Shown piece after piece: positions 1-7,205 of a stretch of DNA of 20,154 nucleotides. The notes under the pieces were generated by a model, which saw nothing but the letters and a program-made list of their open reading frames with translations, did no database searches and had not been told where the DNA came from. This stretch comes from RUG14186 sp964644555 (GTDB taxonomy: Bacteria > Bacillota > Clostridia > Eubacteriales > Anaerofustaceae). Both the position numbers and the translations under genes were made by a program. Location: positions 1 through 20,154 of the forward strand of contig CAZXWI010000020.1 of the NCBI GenBank assembly GCA_964644555.1, written 5' to 3'. Numbering within the stretch: position 1 is the first letter of the stretch; the number at the start of each line of letters is the position of its first letter.

Positions 1-2
1 TG

Positions 3-53
3 GGAACTGCGATATTAACCGTATTGTATTACACGGGGTATGGACCGTTTTAA
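3..53 (+). CDS. Possible 3' end of an upstream gene (partial)
   Basis: Reading from base 3, sixteen codons are open to a TAA at 51-53 and give a hydrophobic tail ending in YYTGYGPF, which would suit the C-terminus of a membrane protein. Another frame (from base 2) is open to a TAA at 62-64 and gives a basic tail, so the choice is uncertain. With so few residues no family can be named. Whichever is right, the next gene starts 43-54 bases later behind its own strong ribosome site. Confidence 0.25.
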   Translation, partial: GTAILTVLYYTGYGPF

Positions 54-107
54 AAAGATTGTAAAGCCATATGGTTTTATATATAACTATCAAAGGAGAG
101 AACATTT

Positions 108-1484
108 ATGAGTGAAAAAGCACAAAAGCTGAAAGAGGAACGCTCGCAACTGTATAATGATTTTTACAATAATATAGTTCCGAAGCGTATGCCTATCAAC
201 GGAAATATTCCTTTAGGCTATTTAGCTCGCTATGCAAAAACAGATTTAAAGGAAGTTCAATACGACTTCAGCCTTTTAAAAGATGCTTGCAACGAACTTG
301 CAGATCTTACTTATTCGGACAGTTGCCCTATGATGGGAGGCGCTGACTGTGCAACATACCACCAGTCATTGGGTTCAACCGTATATCTTATGGGTGCAGA
401 TGGATTCTTGCAGCATCCTAATGCAGTAGGCATGTACGAAGAAGATTACGATGCATTTATCGCAGACCCGTTGGCAACAATGGTAGATACTATCGTACCT
501 CGTCTTTACAAAAACCTCGATCCGAAAAATCATTACAACATGATGAAAGCATATACAATAGCTAAAAAAGCAGAAGCTAAAGATATTGCTGCATTCGGTG
601 AAATAATCAATCCGATTAAAGAACGCAAAGGCTACTACCCCGGACCTCCCAGAGGATCAAAAGGACATTCACTTGCTCCTATGGACTTCTTGGCAGACCA
701 GTGCAGAAGTATGTCGGAAATCAGTAAAGACATCAGAAGAAATCCTCAAAAGATCATTGATGCAAGTGATGCAATCTATCCTTTCATCTTTGCACTTCAG
801 ACACCGACCAATCCTCATCCAGAAGGAAGCGTAGGCACACCGCTTCACATGCCCACATACATGAGAGAAAAAGACTTTGTTAAACTCTGGCTCCCGTCAT
901 ACAAAAGAATGATTCAGGAATGGGCTTCAATCGGAGTAAGAACAAGTGCTTTCCTCGAAACAGACTGGACTCGTTACTACGATATCGTAAAAGACGAATT
1001 TCCATGCGGCATGATGCTCAGGCTCGAAGAAGTTGACCCACAGACAGCGAAAGATAAATTGGGTGATAAATTCATTATCGGTCAGATGTATCCGCTCAGC
1101 ATGCTCCGCCACGGCACTAAACAGGAAGTTTTGGACAAGGCAAAAGAAATTTTGGATATCATGCTTCCGGGCTGCGGTTACATGTTCGGATTCGGTACAT
1201 TCCCGATCGTTCCCGAAGATATTAACCTCGAAAACTACATTGCTCTTATGGAATTCGTAAGAGATTATGCAGTATATGATAATGCCGGTGAAAAATACGG
1301 TATGCCTTTAAACAGCGAAGGCTTCAAATTTGATCTTACTAAGTCAAGAGAGCTTAAATCCAAATATGTATTTAACTGGGAGGAATATAAGAAAGAGAAT
1401 CCTTATACACCCGACCACATGAGAGCAGATCTCGAAAAATACGAAGCTGAAATTATGAATTTCTATCTTAGCTTGTTTGACTAA
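108..1484 (+). CDS. URO-D superfamily protein, putative cobalamin-linked methyltransferase
   Basis: This 458-residue protein belongs to the uroporphyrinogen decarboxylase (URO-D/MtaA/CmuA) TIM-barrel superfamily. Typical marks are the N-terminal LKEERSQLYNDFY...KRMPI stretch (8-30), the TPLHMPTYMREKDF segment (244-257) and the final barrel strand LPGCGYMFGFG...ENY (353-377). It is not HemE: the RQAGRY substrate motif is absent. The zinc motif HxC...C of MtaA/CmuA is also absent. In its place are Glu284, Glu307 and His335 (in HGTKQE), which recur in the paralogue at 3092-4159. Some acetogen O-demethylase methyltransferases use Glu/His metal ligands, so ether or methylamine demethylation is possible, but this is inference. 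A ~60-residue tail after 395 is extra relative to the paralogue. The start is set by AGGAGAG at 94-100. A transporter follows 30 bases downstream and is probably co-transcribed. Ile codons here favour ATC over ATA, unlike most of the window. Confidence 0.8.
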   Translation: MSEKAQKLKEERSQLYNDFYNNIVPKRMPINGNIPLGYLARYAKTDLKEVQYDFSLLKDACNELADLTYSDSCPMMGGADCATYHQSLGSTVYLMGADGFLQHPNAVGMYEEDYDAFIADPLATMVDTIVPRLYKNLDPKNHYNMMKAYTIAKKAEAKDIAAFGEIINPIKERKGYYPGPPRGSKGHSLAPMDFLADQCRSMSEISKDIRRNPQKIIDASDAIYPFIFALQTPTNPHPEGSVGTPLHMPTYMREKDFVKLWLPSYKRMIQEWASIGVRTSAFLETDWTRYYDIVKDEFPCGMMLRLEEVDPQTAKDKLGDKFIIGQMYPLSMLRHGTKQEVLDKAKEILDIMLPGCGYMFGFGTFPIVPEDINLENYIALMEFVRDYAVYDNAGEKYGMPLNSEGFKFDLTKSRELKSKYVFNWEEYKKENPYTPDHMRADLEKYEAEIMNFYLSLFD

Positions 1485-1514
1485 AGAAGATAAAAAACCA
1501 AAAGGAGACTAATC

Positions 1515-2894
1515 ATGGTTCAAATTTTATTGACAATCCTCATGTTGGGATTAATGGTATTTCTTTTAACCAAAAAGATTAATGCCGTAATGTGCATGTT
1601 GGGCATCTCAATGATTACATTGCTCATCTACACAGCAGTAACAGGACAGTCGGTTCTCGGTGATGCATCTATCGGAAACAACTTCCTCGATGTATTCGAA
1701 CTCATTTACACACAGGCTGCAAACGCATTCAAAAAAAATGTTCTTATCGTTATGTGTATCATGGGTTATGTTGCATACATGGACTACCTCAAAGCAGGCA
1801 ACATGTTCGCTATCGTTTGCTCAAAACCGCTTCTTAAGCTCAACAAACCTTTTATCGCAGTTATATTCGGTGCATTATTTGTTGCTATCCTTAAGATAGT
1901 TATTCCTTCAAGCGTAGGTTCTATGGCACTTGCACTCGGTACTGTATATCCTGTTATGAGAAAATGTAAAGTAAGTGTTCCCGCATGCGCAGCAACAATG
2001 ATGATCGGTGCTGCATTCATTTGGGGACCTGCAGATGCAAATACACTTATGGCTATTTCAGCAGCAGGTATCGAAGCTGACCTTACATACCAGTTCGTAA
2101 CATATCAGATACCCATGTTTTTCTCATTCTTTGTTCCCGCAATCATCGTTCACTTCTTTACAACAAAATTGTTTGATAAGAAAGAAACAGAAAGCGGCAA
2201 AATGGTTGAACAAGAAGATGGCGAAATGCTCAGTGCTGAAGAACTCGGAATTCCGAAATGGTTTGCAATCTTACCGCTTCTTCCGCTTATCTTTGCTATA
2301 GTATTCTCGAAGCTCGTTCTCAAATCGGTTAACCTCAGCCTTGTTGCAGCAAGCTTCCTTTCATTGTTTGTTGCTCTTATTCTTCATATCATTGTTAACA
2401 AGAAAAATGTTATCGAAGAAATCAACAACACAACAGCATTCTTCAAAGGCACAGGTGATTATGCAGGTAAATCAGGTTGGATAATCGTTGCAGGTGGTAT
2501 CTACGGTGTAGCTGTTACAGCTATTGGTGGTGCAGATGTATTGGTTAACCTTCTTAACGCAGGCGGAGGAAGCCCGATCGCATTCTTCATTCCTATCATT
2601 ATTGTAGGTGCAATCATGGGTGCTCTCGTTATGCAGTCCGCTCCTATCACAACATTTGCTCCTATCGTTGCAGCATATTGCGAAACACTTCCGAATGCTG
2701 TAACACCGGCACTTTTGCAGTTAATGGCAGAATCTTCGGCTATCGCAGCACAGTTCTACCCTGCATCAAGCGGAATCCTTCTTTTGACATCAACAACCGA
2801 AGTACCTATCTTCCAGATATTCAAAAGAGCAGCTGCTCCTATCGTTACAGGTATCGTAACACTCAGCATATTCTCGCTTATTATGTACCTTTAA
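1515..2894 (+). CDS. Polytopic membrane transporter, IT-superfamily (DcuC-like) type
   Basis: The protein has 459 residues and about ten to twelve hydrophobic segments (for example 2-20, 24-42, 74-91, 111-130, 201-217, 249-266, 273-293, 321-341, 356-375, 440-458). It appears to have two halves split by a charged cytoplasmic loop at 218-248. Each half carries a small-residue stretch suitable for a re-entrant loop: PSSVGSMALALG (131-142) with IGAAFIWGPADANT (164-177), and SSAIAAQFYPASSG (407-420). This layout fits ion-transporter superfamily carriers of organic anions such as DcuC; the family call is from general architecture and not a secure match. The start has AAAGGAGA about seven bases ahead. 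Placed right behind the URO-D gene, it probably imports that enzyme's substrate or exports the product. Codon choice is rich in ATC, TTC and CTC like the preceding gene. A strong hairpin lies downstream. Confidence 0.72.
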   Translation: MVQILLTILMLGLMVFLLTKKINAVMCMLGISMITLLIYTAVTGQSVLGDASIGNNFLDVFELIYTQAANAFKKNVLIVMCIMGYVAYMDYLKAGNMFAIVCSKPLLKLNKPFIAVIFGALFVAILKIVIPSSVGSMALALGTVYPVMRKCKVSVPACAATMMIGAAFIWGPADANTLMAISAAGIEADLTYQFVTYQIPMFFSFFVPAIIVHFFTTKLFDKKETESGKMVEQEDGEMLSAEELGIPKWFAILPLLPLIFAIVFSKLVLKSVNLSLVAASFLSLFVALILHIIVNKKNVIEEINNTTAFFKGTGDYAGKSGWIIVAGGIYGVAVTAIGGADVLVNLLNAGGGSPIAFFIPIIIVGAIMGALVMQSAPITTFAPIVAAYCETLPNAVTPALLQLMAESSAIAAQFYPASSGILLLTSTTEVPIFQIFKRAAAPIVTGIVTLSIFSLIMYL

Positions 2895-2929
2895 TTTAGG
2901 GTAGTAAAGCACTGTAAAACTAAACTTAA

Positions 2930-2985
2930 ATGACTGCATCTTAAGCGAAAATTTTCGCCTAAGGTGCGGTCATTGTTTGCATATA
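2930..2985 (+). terminator. 22-bp hairpin after the transporter gene
   Basis: Bases 2930-2951 pair with 2952-2973 along 22 positions (two G-U wobbles and one A-C mismatch as RNA). The centre reads AAAATTTT, so a few A-T pairs open to form the loop. The following T-rich stretch (TTGTTTGC) is only moderate. It lies 36 bases after the transporter stop and before the ribosome site of the next gene, so it probably ends the first transcript or sets the ratio between the two units. Confidence 0.6.
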
Positions 2986-3002
2986 AAAGGAGGTATATTT
3001 AT

Positions 3003-3092
3003 ATGACGGACTCATTGAAATTATTAAACGAAAGACGAAATCGAGTTGCACTAACGCTCGATAACAAAAGGCGGATAAAATACCGTATGTAA
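3003..3092 (+). pseudogene. Detached N-terminal segment of the second URO-D gene (frameshift)
   Basis: Behind a strong AAAAGGAGG (2985-2993), ATG 3003 opens a 29-codon frame (MTDSLKLLNERRNRVALTLDN...) that ends at TAA 3090-3092. Its first 21 residues match the usual URO-D family start (compare LKLLNERRNR with LKEERSQLYN in the gene at 108). The frame that continues the protein, read backwards from 3092, gives KADKIPYV directly ahead of MWRSDY, which is the expected continuation. One extra A in the AAAA run at 3066-3069 would join the two into DNKKADKIPYVMWRSDY and a 385-residue protein. TAA and the downstream ATG share a base, so re-initiation at 3092 is also possible. Confidence 0.7.
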
Positions 3093-4159
3093 TGTGGAGA
3101 TCAGATTATTTGGTCAACTATTACAACACTCCTATGAGCAAAATAACATCATACGATATGATGTTTGACATATTTAAAAAAGCCCACGAAGAGATGCACA
3201 TAGATGTATGCGACCCTGCAGCACCTATTAGAATATTTCACCAAGGCAGATTTGATTCCTTGGGAGGTGGCGTGTGCGTGGTAATGCCGGGTGGAGATTA
3301 TATTCAAATAAACGCAGGAAAGCTCGAAGTAATGAAAGAGGACGAGTATGATTTGTTTTTCAAAGACCCTGTAGGCACACTTACCGATGTGATTTTGCCC
3401 AGAAGGCTTGGTATATTGTGTGAAGGAACATGGGAAGAAAAACTAGCCAGATATGCCAAAATGGACGAACTCAAAAAAGAGAGAAAAGCTTTTGAAAAAC
3501 GCTGCGAAGAAGAAATAGGCATGCTCGGTTCATCATATGGCGCTGTATTAATGCCGGTGGATTATTTGTTTGACTACTTAAGAGATTTCGAAGGGATTAT
3601 AAGCGATATCAGCCGCTGTCCGAACAAAGTTATAGAATTTGCCGAAATTATTACAGAGTTCCATTTGGACACAATAGCATCTATGCGCCCGATTCCTTAT
3701 TCCACAACAGGTTCAACGCTGCATTTGCCTGCGTATATCAAACCGAAAGATTTTGAAAAAGTATATTGGCCCTCATTCAGTAAAATAACAAACTTTGCTG
3801 CCGAAAGAGGACACAAATTAAGATATATATTCGAAAAAGAATGGAAACATTTATTTGACTTTATTGAAGACTTCCCGAAAAACGCTGTATGCGGTTTCTT
3901 TGAAAGAGATGAGGATTTCAGATATTTGGAAAAACGCTTCGGTGATAAATTGATTCTTGCAGGAGGAATCGACACCAATTTATTGGTACACGGCAGCAAA
4001 GAGGAAAATATTTCGTCCATTAAGTTGATAATCGATGATTGCTGTGCAACAGGTGGTGTGTTTTTGGCTGCGGATATGCCTATTCTTTACCCGAATGATG
4101 CAAATCCCGAAAATTTAAAAGCTGTTATCGATACGATAGCCGACTACGGAAGATTTTAG
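3092..4159 (+). CDS. URO-D superfamily protein, second copy (5' frameshifted)
   Basis: The open part encodes 355 residues homologous to the protein at 108-1484: STLHLPAYIKPKDF (208-221), HG-S-KEE (300-305) and the last barrel strand GGVFLAADMPILYPNDANPENLKAV (321-345) align with TPLHMPTYMREKDF, HG-T-KQE and its C-terminal strand. HemE's RQAGRY and the HxC...C zinc motif are both missing; Glu248, Glu271 and His300 have the same order and the same Glu-Glu spacing as in the first copy. The natural start is very likely ATG 3003, with a one-base shift near 3066-3069. As written, translation could begin only at ATG 3092, which has no ribosome site of its own but overlaps the upstream stop (TAATG). 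Whether this is a broken gene, a sequencing slip in a short A run, or a coupled two-part gene cannot be decided here. A 39-codon ORF follows, its AGGAGG overlapping this stop. Confidence 0.75.
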   Translation: MWRSDYLVNYYNTPMSKITSYDMMFDIFKKAHEEMHIDVCDPAAPIRIFHQGRFDSLGGGVCVVMPGGDYIQINAGKLEVMKEDEYDLFFKDPVGTLTDVILPRRLGILCEGTWEEKLARYAKMDELKKERKAFEKRCEEEIGMLGSSYGAVLMPVDYLFDYLRDFEGIISDISRCPNKVIEFAEIITEFHLDTIASMRPIPYSTTGSTLHLPAYIKPKDFEKVYWPSFSKITNFAAERGHKLRYIFEKEWKHLFDFIEDFPKNAVCGFFERDEDFRYLEKRFGDKLILAGGIDTNLLVHGSKEENISSIKLIIDDCCATGGVFLAADMPILYPNDANPENLKAVIDTIADYGRF

Positions 4160-4171
4160 GAGGATATGAAT

Positions 4172-4291
4172 ATGGAAAAAAGCGAAAATAGGAAATTTTT
4201 GGAAGCCTTAGCTGCACAAAAAGGAATTACAGACCCCGAACAAGTGGAAAAGTTTATTAAAATGACTGTGTTTGGGTGGGTGTCTATGTAA
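4172..4291 (+). CDS. Small hypothetical ORF, 39 residues
   Basis: The ORF begins at ATG 4172, eight bases after a perfect AGGAGG (4158-4163) that overlaps the stop of the URO-D gene; ATG 4166 is too close to that site. The product is MEKSENRKFLEALAAQKG...FGWVSM, a short charged amphipathic protein with no family I recognise. Its end lies at the edge of the inverted repeat starting at 4293, so it may be the stump of a longer gene cut by later sequence. The good ribosome site argues that it is, or recently was, translated with the URO-D copy. Confidence 0.4.
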   Translation: MEKSENRKFLEALAAQKGITDPEQVEKFIKMTVFGWVSM

Positions 4292-4422
4292 AATATATGT
4301 GGGGATACTATAAGAACCACTTACTTGTGGGGTTTCCCCCACATATATCCGCAAACAGAGTTTGCATAAAAAAGGGTAGGGAACTCCCCACAATAGCCCA
4401 CATTTCATTGAAAGAGAATATT
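4292..4422 (+). promoter_or_regulatory. Leader with competing hairpins before the MATE gene
   Basis: Twelve bases at 4293-4304 (ATATATGTGGGG) are the exact reverse complement of 4337-4348. Within that loop GTGGGG at 4327-4332 can instead pair with CCCCAC at 4337-4342, and CCAC 4317-4320 can pair with GTGG 4327-4330. GCAAAC 4351-4356 pairs with GTTTGC 4360-4365 over a three-base loop. A second CCCCAC at 4386-4391 could take either GTGGGG. Mutually exclusive pairings are the layout of an attenuator; a small inverted-repeat element is the alternative. No known riboswitch class is recognised. Confidence 0.4.
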
Positions 4423-5808
4423 ATGCAAGTACACAACAAAGAATTATTCGAAAATATGAATATAAAAAAGGCTGTTTGGGCATTGGCGCTACCTACTGTG
4501 CTTAGTCAGCTGGTCAGCGTGATATACAATATGGCAGACACATTTTTTATAGGCAAACTCAATGATCCGGCGCAAGTCGCTGCGACAACATTGGCTATGC
4601 CTGTATTTGCCGTGCTTACCGGAATAGCTAACCTTTTCGGGATAGGCGGAGCAAGCCTTGTGTCGAGGAGCCTCGGTGAAAATGACACCCATAAGGCAAA
4701 AAAGTGCGTATCATTTTGCATATTCAGCTGTATCGGGATGGCTCTTTTGTATTCGCTTGTAATGTATTTTTTCAGAAACAGCATAATTTACGCAATAGGA
4801 GCGGATAGCTCAACATATATTTACTGCGAAAAGTATATAATCCTAACCATTGTAATAGGTGGTATACCTACGGCATTAGCTTCAACTTTGGCTCATCTTC
4901 TTCGTTCCGAAGGGTTTGCAAAGGAGGCCGGGTTTGGTATATCTATGGGCGGAGTACTCAATATTATACTCGACCCGATATTTATATTCACTTTCGGTTT
5001 GCAGATAGCAGGTGCGGCAAGCGCAACGGCTTTGTCGAATGTTATCACATTGGTGTATTTTTGCCTTGTAATAAAAAAGAATAAGAAAAAGAGCATAATT
5101 TCATTTGATATAAGGAATTATTCGTTTAAGGACAGTGTTCCGAAAGAAATAATTTTGGTTGGATTTCCGGCAACGCTTATGAACATAATGAGCATATTTT
5201 CCAACATTATATTACATAGGCTGCTTAGTATATATTCAATCGAAGCAATAGCCGGTATGGGTATAGCAAAAAAGATAGATTTAATAGCATTTGCGGTGGC
5301 TAACGGTATATCGCAGGGGGTTCTGCCTCTTGTGGGATACAATTATGCGGCAAGAAATTACAAGAGGATGTCGGAATCCTTAAAGGTAACATTCTTATAC
5401 AGCTTTGGTATATCTTTGGTAAGCACGGTATTTTTGTTTATATTTTCCGTGCCGATATCGTCCGCATTTATTTCGGATAAACAAACCGTTATGTATGCTC
5501 ACGAGTTTTTGCGTATAATATGCGCCACATGTCCTTGCGTGTCGGTTACCATGCTCAGCATAACGATATTGCAGGCAACAGGAAAGAAGTTTTGGCCGAT
5601 GGTTCTTTCGTTTCTTCGTAAGGGTGGAGTCGATATCCCGACAATGCTCATCATGCAAAGTCTTATGGGAATAAACGGCATTGCATGGGCAAGCCCCATT
5701 GCGGATGTGGCGGCAATGACAGTTTCTGCGGTGATGTTCGGTTTATTTATGAAAAATATAAATAAAATGCTGAAAGAGGAGGGTGGAAAATATGAGCAAT
5801 GCGAATAA
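4423..5808 (+). CDS. MATE-family multidrug/metabolite exporter
   Basis: The 461-residue protein has the length and about twelve membrane segments of MATE (multi-antimicrobial extrusion) transporters, which swap Na+ or H+ for organic cations. Family marks are the N-terminal ALPTVLSQLVSVIYNMADTFFIGKL, the GIGGASLVSRSLGEND loop and, in the second half, MGIAKKIDLIAFAVANGISQGVLPLVGYNY. Substrate cannot be inferred. The frame is open further upstream, but the family start matches ATG 4423, preceded by a weak AAAGAG at 4411-4416; upstream starts would run through the hairpin region. The weak ribosome site next to structured leader sequence suggests controlled translation. Its last codons overlap the start of the small membrane protein by 17 bases, so the two are translationally coupled. 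Confidence 0.85.
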   Translation: MQVHNKELFENMNIKKAVWALALPTVLSQLVSVIYNMADTFFIGKLNDPAQVAATTLAMPVFAVLTGIANLFGIGGASLVSRSLGENDTHKAKKCVSFCIFSCIGMALLYSLVMYFFRNSIIYAIGADSSTYIYCEKYIILTIVIGGIPTALASTLAHLLRSEGFAKEAGFGISMGGVLNIILDPIFIFTFGLQIAGAASATALSNVITLVYFCLVIKKNKKKSIISFDIRNYSFKDSVPKEIILVGFPATLMNIMSIFSNIILHRLLSIYSIEAIAGMGIAKKIDLIAFAVANGISQGVLPLVGYNYAARNYKRMSESLKVTFLYSFGISLVSTVFLFIFSVPISSAFISDKQTVMYAHEFLRIICATCPCVSVTMLSITILQATGKKFWPMVLSFLRKGGVDIPTMLIMQSLMGINGIAWASPIADVAAMTVSAVMFGLFMKNINKMLKEEGGKYEQCE

Positions 5809-6016
5809 TAAAACGAATAATAATATGAAAAAATCATGGACTGACAGCAAGCTTTGGTGGCTCTTCGGGTGGCTGTTTATTTTCCCTGTGCCGTTAAGTA
5901 CGATTTTATTGAGAAGTAAGAAAATAAACAGAAAGCTTGCTATAGCAGTATGCGTTGTTGCATGGGTGGTGTATTTGGGGGTATGGATATATGAAGAACT
6001 GCTCCAAATTGCATAA
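5792..6016 (+). CDS. Small two-helix membrane protein, 74 residues
   Basis: The protein begins with a polar Asn/Lys-rich stretch (about 20 residues), then two hydrophobic helices: LWWLFGWLFIFPVPLSTILL and LAIAVCVVAWVVYLGVWIY, joined by a basic RSKKINRK turn. This hairpin layout, with Trp/Pro-rich first helix, resembles small uncharacterised membrane modules of Firmicutes; I cannot name a function. AGGAGG at 5776-5781 puts the start at ATG 5792 (GTG 5783 is too near that site). It overlaps the MATE gene end by 17 bases, so it is co-expressed and could be an accessory subunit of that exporter, though this is only positional evidence. A bidirectional terminator follows. Confidence 0.65.
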   Translation: MSNANNKTNNNMKKSWTDSKLWWLFGWLFIFPVPLSTILLRSKKINRKLAIAVCVVAWVVYLGVWIYEELLQIA

Positions 6017-6040
6017 AACACCACATGAATTCAGATAAGA

Positions 6041-6120
6041 TAAAATAAAAAACAGGTTAAATGCTGTATTCTGAAAGTATGCAACTTTCAAGATAATCAT
6101 AAAACCTGTTTTATTTTATT
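6041..6120. terminator. Bidirectional terminator between convergent genes
   Basis: TAAAATAAAA-AACAGGTT at 6041-6058 is complementary to AACCTGTTTTATTTTA at 6103-6118 with one bulge, so RNA from either strand gives a stem ending in a U-rich arm. A second hairpin, TGAAAGT 6072-6078 with ACTTTCA 6084-6090, sits in the loop. It lies between the small membrane protein (+) and the Xaa-Pro peptidase (-) and can stop both. Confidence 0.75.
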
Positions 6121-6123
6121 AAG

Positions 6124-7191
6124 CTACACTATAATCAAATCTTTTGTGAAATCGTTAAGCACTTCGCAGCCGTCCTCGGTTACTAAAACCAAATCTTCGA
6201 TTCTGACTCCGCATACTCCCGGTACATATATTCCCGGTTCGATGGAGAATGTCATGCCGGGGCGAACGGTTTCGGTGTTTACCATGGATACATCACCCCA
6301 TTCATGAACCTCTGTGCCTATGGAGTGACCGAGGCGGTGAGTAAAGTATTCGCCGTAACCCATTTCGGTTATGTAGCTTCGTGCGGCATTGTCTATATCG
6401 CAAAATCTTGCTCCCGGTTTAACGGCGGCTATACCTCGTTTGTTGGCTTCTTTTACGATTTCATATATTTTCTTTGCTTCGTCGCTTACGCTGCCGATAA
6501 ATACCGTTCTGGTCATGTCAGAACAATATCCGTTTAAAATACAACCTATATCCAAAACCACGCAGTCGCCCTCTTTTCCTACGCTGTCATCATTGCCATG
6601 GTGTGGGTCGGCGGCATTGTTGCCGTAAGCAATGCCCGGCTCGAAAGAAAAGCCCTGAGAACCTAGGTCTTTATATATTTTAAGGAGTTCTTCCGACATT
6701 TGCACTTCGCTGAGTGATGTGCCGACAAGGGAAATAAGCTTTTGCATGGCTTTGTCGTTAAGAGAAGATGCTTTTCTCATTTTGTCCTGTTCGTCGGCGG
6801 TTTTTATTTGACGAACTCTGTCAACTATTTGCGATGCGTTGATGTATTCGTCTGCCAAATTATATTGCATGAGGGGGAGAAGGAATTTTGCTGTCCAGTT
6901 TTTGTCTATGCCGATTTTTTCGGTCTTTCTCATGTGAGAAGCCAAAAGCTTTACGGGGTCTTCGGTATCGTCGTGATAATAAACGGGGAAGTCCAAGCCT
7001 CGTTGCGGGTTGATTTTGGGAGCAAAATATTCTATTTTGCCGTTTACATCGACCAAAAGCACAGCCATACGTTCCATTCCGTTAACATCTATGCCTGTCA
7101 GATATTTGACAGCCAATGAGTCGGAAATGATGAACTGGTCTATGTTTTGTTCTTTCATGGAATTGATAACATTGGTGAGTTTTTCGTTCAT
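6124..7191 (-). CDS. pepP: M24-family Xaa-Pro aminopeptidase
   Basis: This 355-residue enzyme is a two-domain M24B peptidase that removes N-terminal residues ahead of proline, a cytoplasmic step in peptide turnover. Residues 1-125 form the creatinase-type N-domain (ISDSLAVKYLTGID); the pita-bread catalytic domain follows. All five metal ligands are visible: Asp214 (VVLDIG), Asp225 (CSDMTRT), His289 (HRLGHSIG), Glu318 (SIEPGIY) and Glu332 (VRIEDL). His198 in ADPHHG is the usual substrate-side histidine. The start has AGAAAGGA upstream on the minus strand. It follows uvrC by 14 bases, so it is the last gene of the exoA-uvrC-pepP unit. It may be PepQ-like (dipeptidase) instead; the family is certain, the exact specificity is not. 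Confidence 0.9.
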   Translation of the reverse strand: MNEKLTNVINSMKEQNIDQFIISDSLAVKYLTGIDVNGMERMAVLLVDVNGKIEYFAPKINPQRGLDFPVYYHDDTEDPVKLLASHMRKTEKIGIDKNWTAKFLLPLMQYNLADEYINASQIVDRVRQIKTADEQDKMRKASSLNDKAMQKLISLVGTSLSEVQMSEELLKIYKDLGSQGFSFEPGIAYGNNAADPHHGNDDSVGKEGDCVVLDIGCILNGYCSDMTRTVFIGSVSDEAKKIYEIVKEANKRGIAAVKPGARFCDIDNAARSYITEMGYGEYFTHRLGHSIGTEVHEWGDVSMVNTETVRPGMTFSIEPGIYVPGVCGVRIEDLVLVTEDGCEVLNDFTKDLIIV

Positions 7192-7205
7192 GGGTATATC
7201 CTTTC

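Noticed and set aside
59..87. TTGTAA-N17-TATAAC as a promoter for the first URO-D gene
   Set aside because: The start point would fall at or inside the ribosome site, leaving no leader; the region is simply AT-rich.
3060..3075. Programmed -1 frameshift in the second URO-D gene
   Set aside because: The frame arithmetic fits, but there is no X-XXY-YYZ slippery site and no clear stimulator; a one-base indel is simpler.
4208..4408. Minus-strand 66-residue frame across the repeat region
   Set aside because: It has no ribosome site or family likeness and arises from the repeats and the opposite small ORF.
4276..4422. N-terminal extension of the first MATE protein
   Set aside because: The frame is open, but the added 49 residues are not MATE-like and run through the hairpin region; the family start matches ATG 4423.
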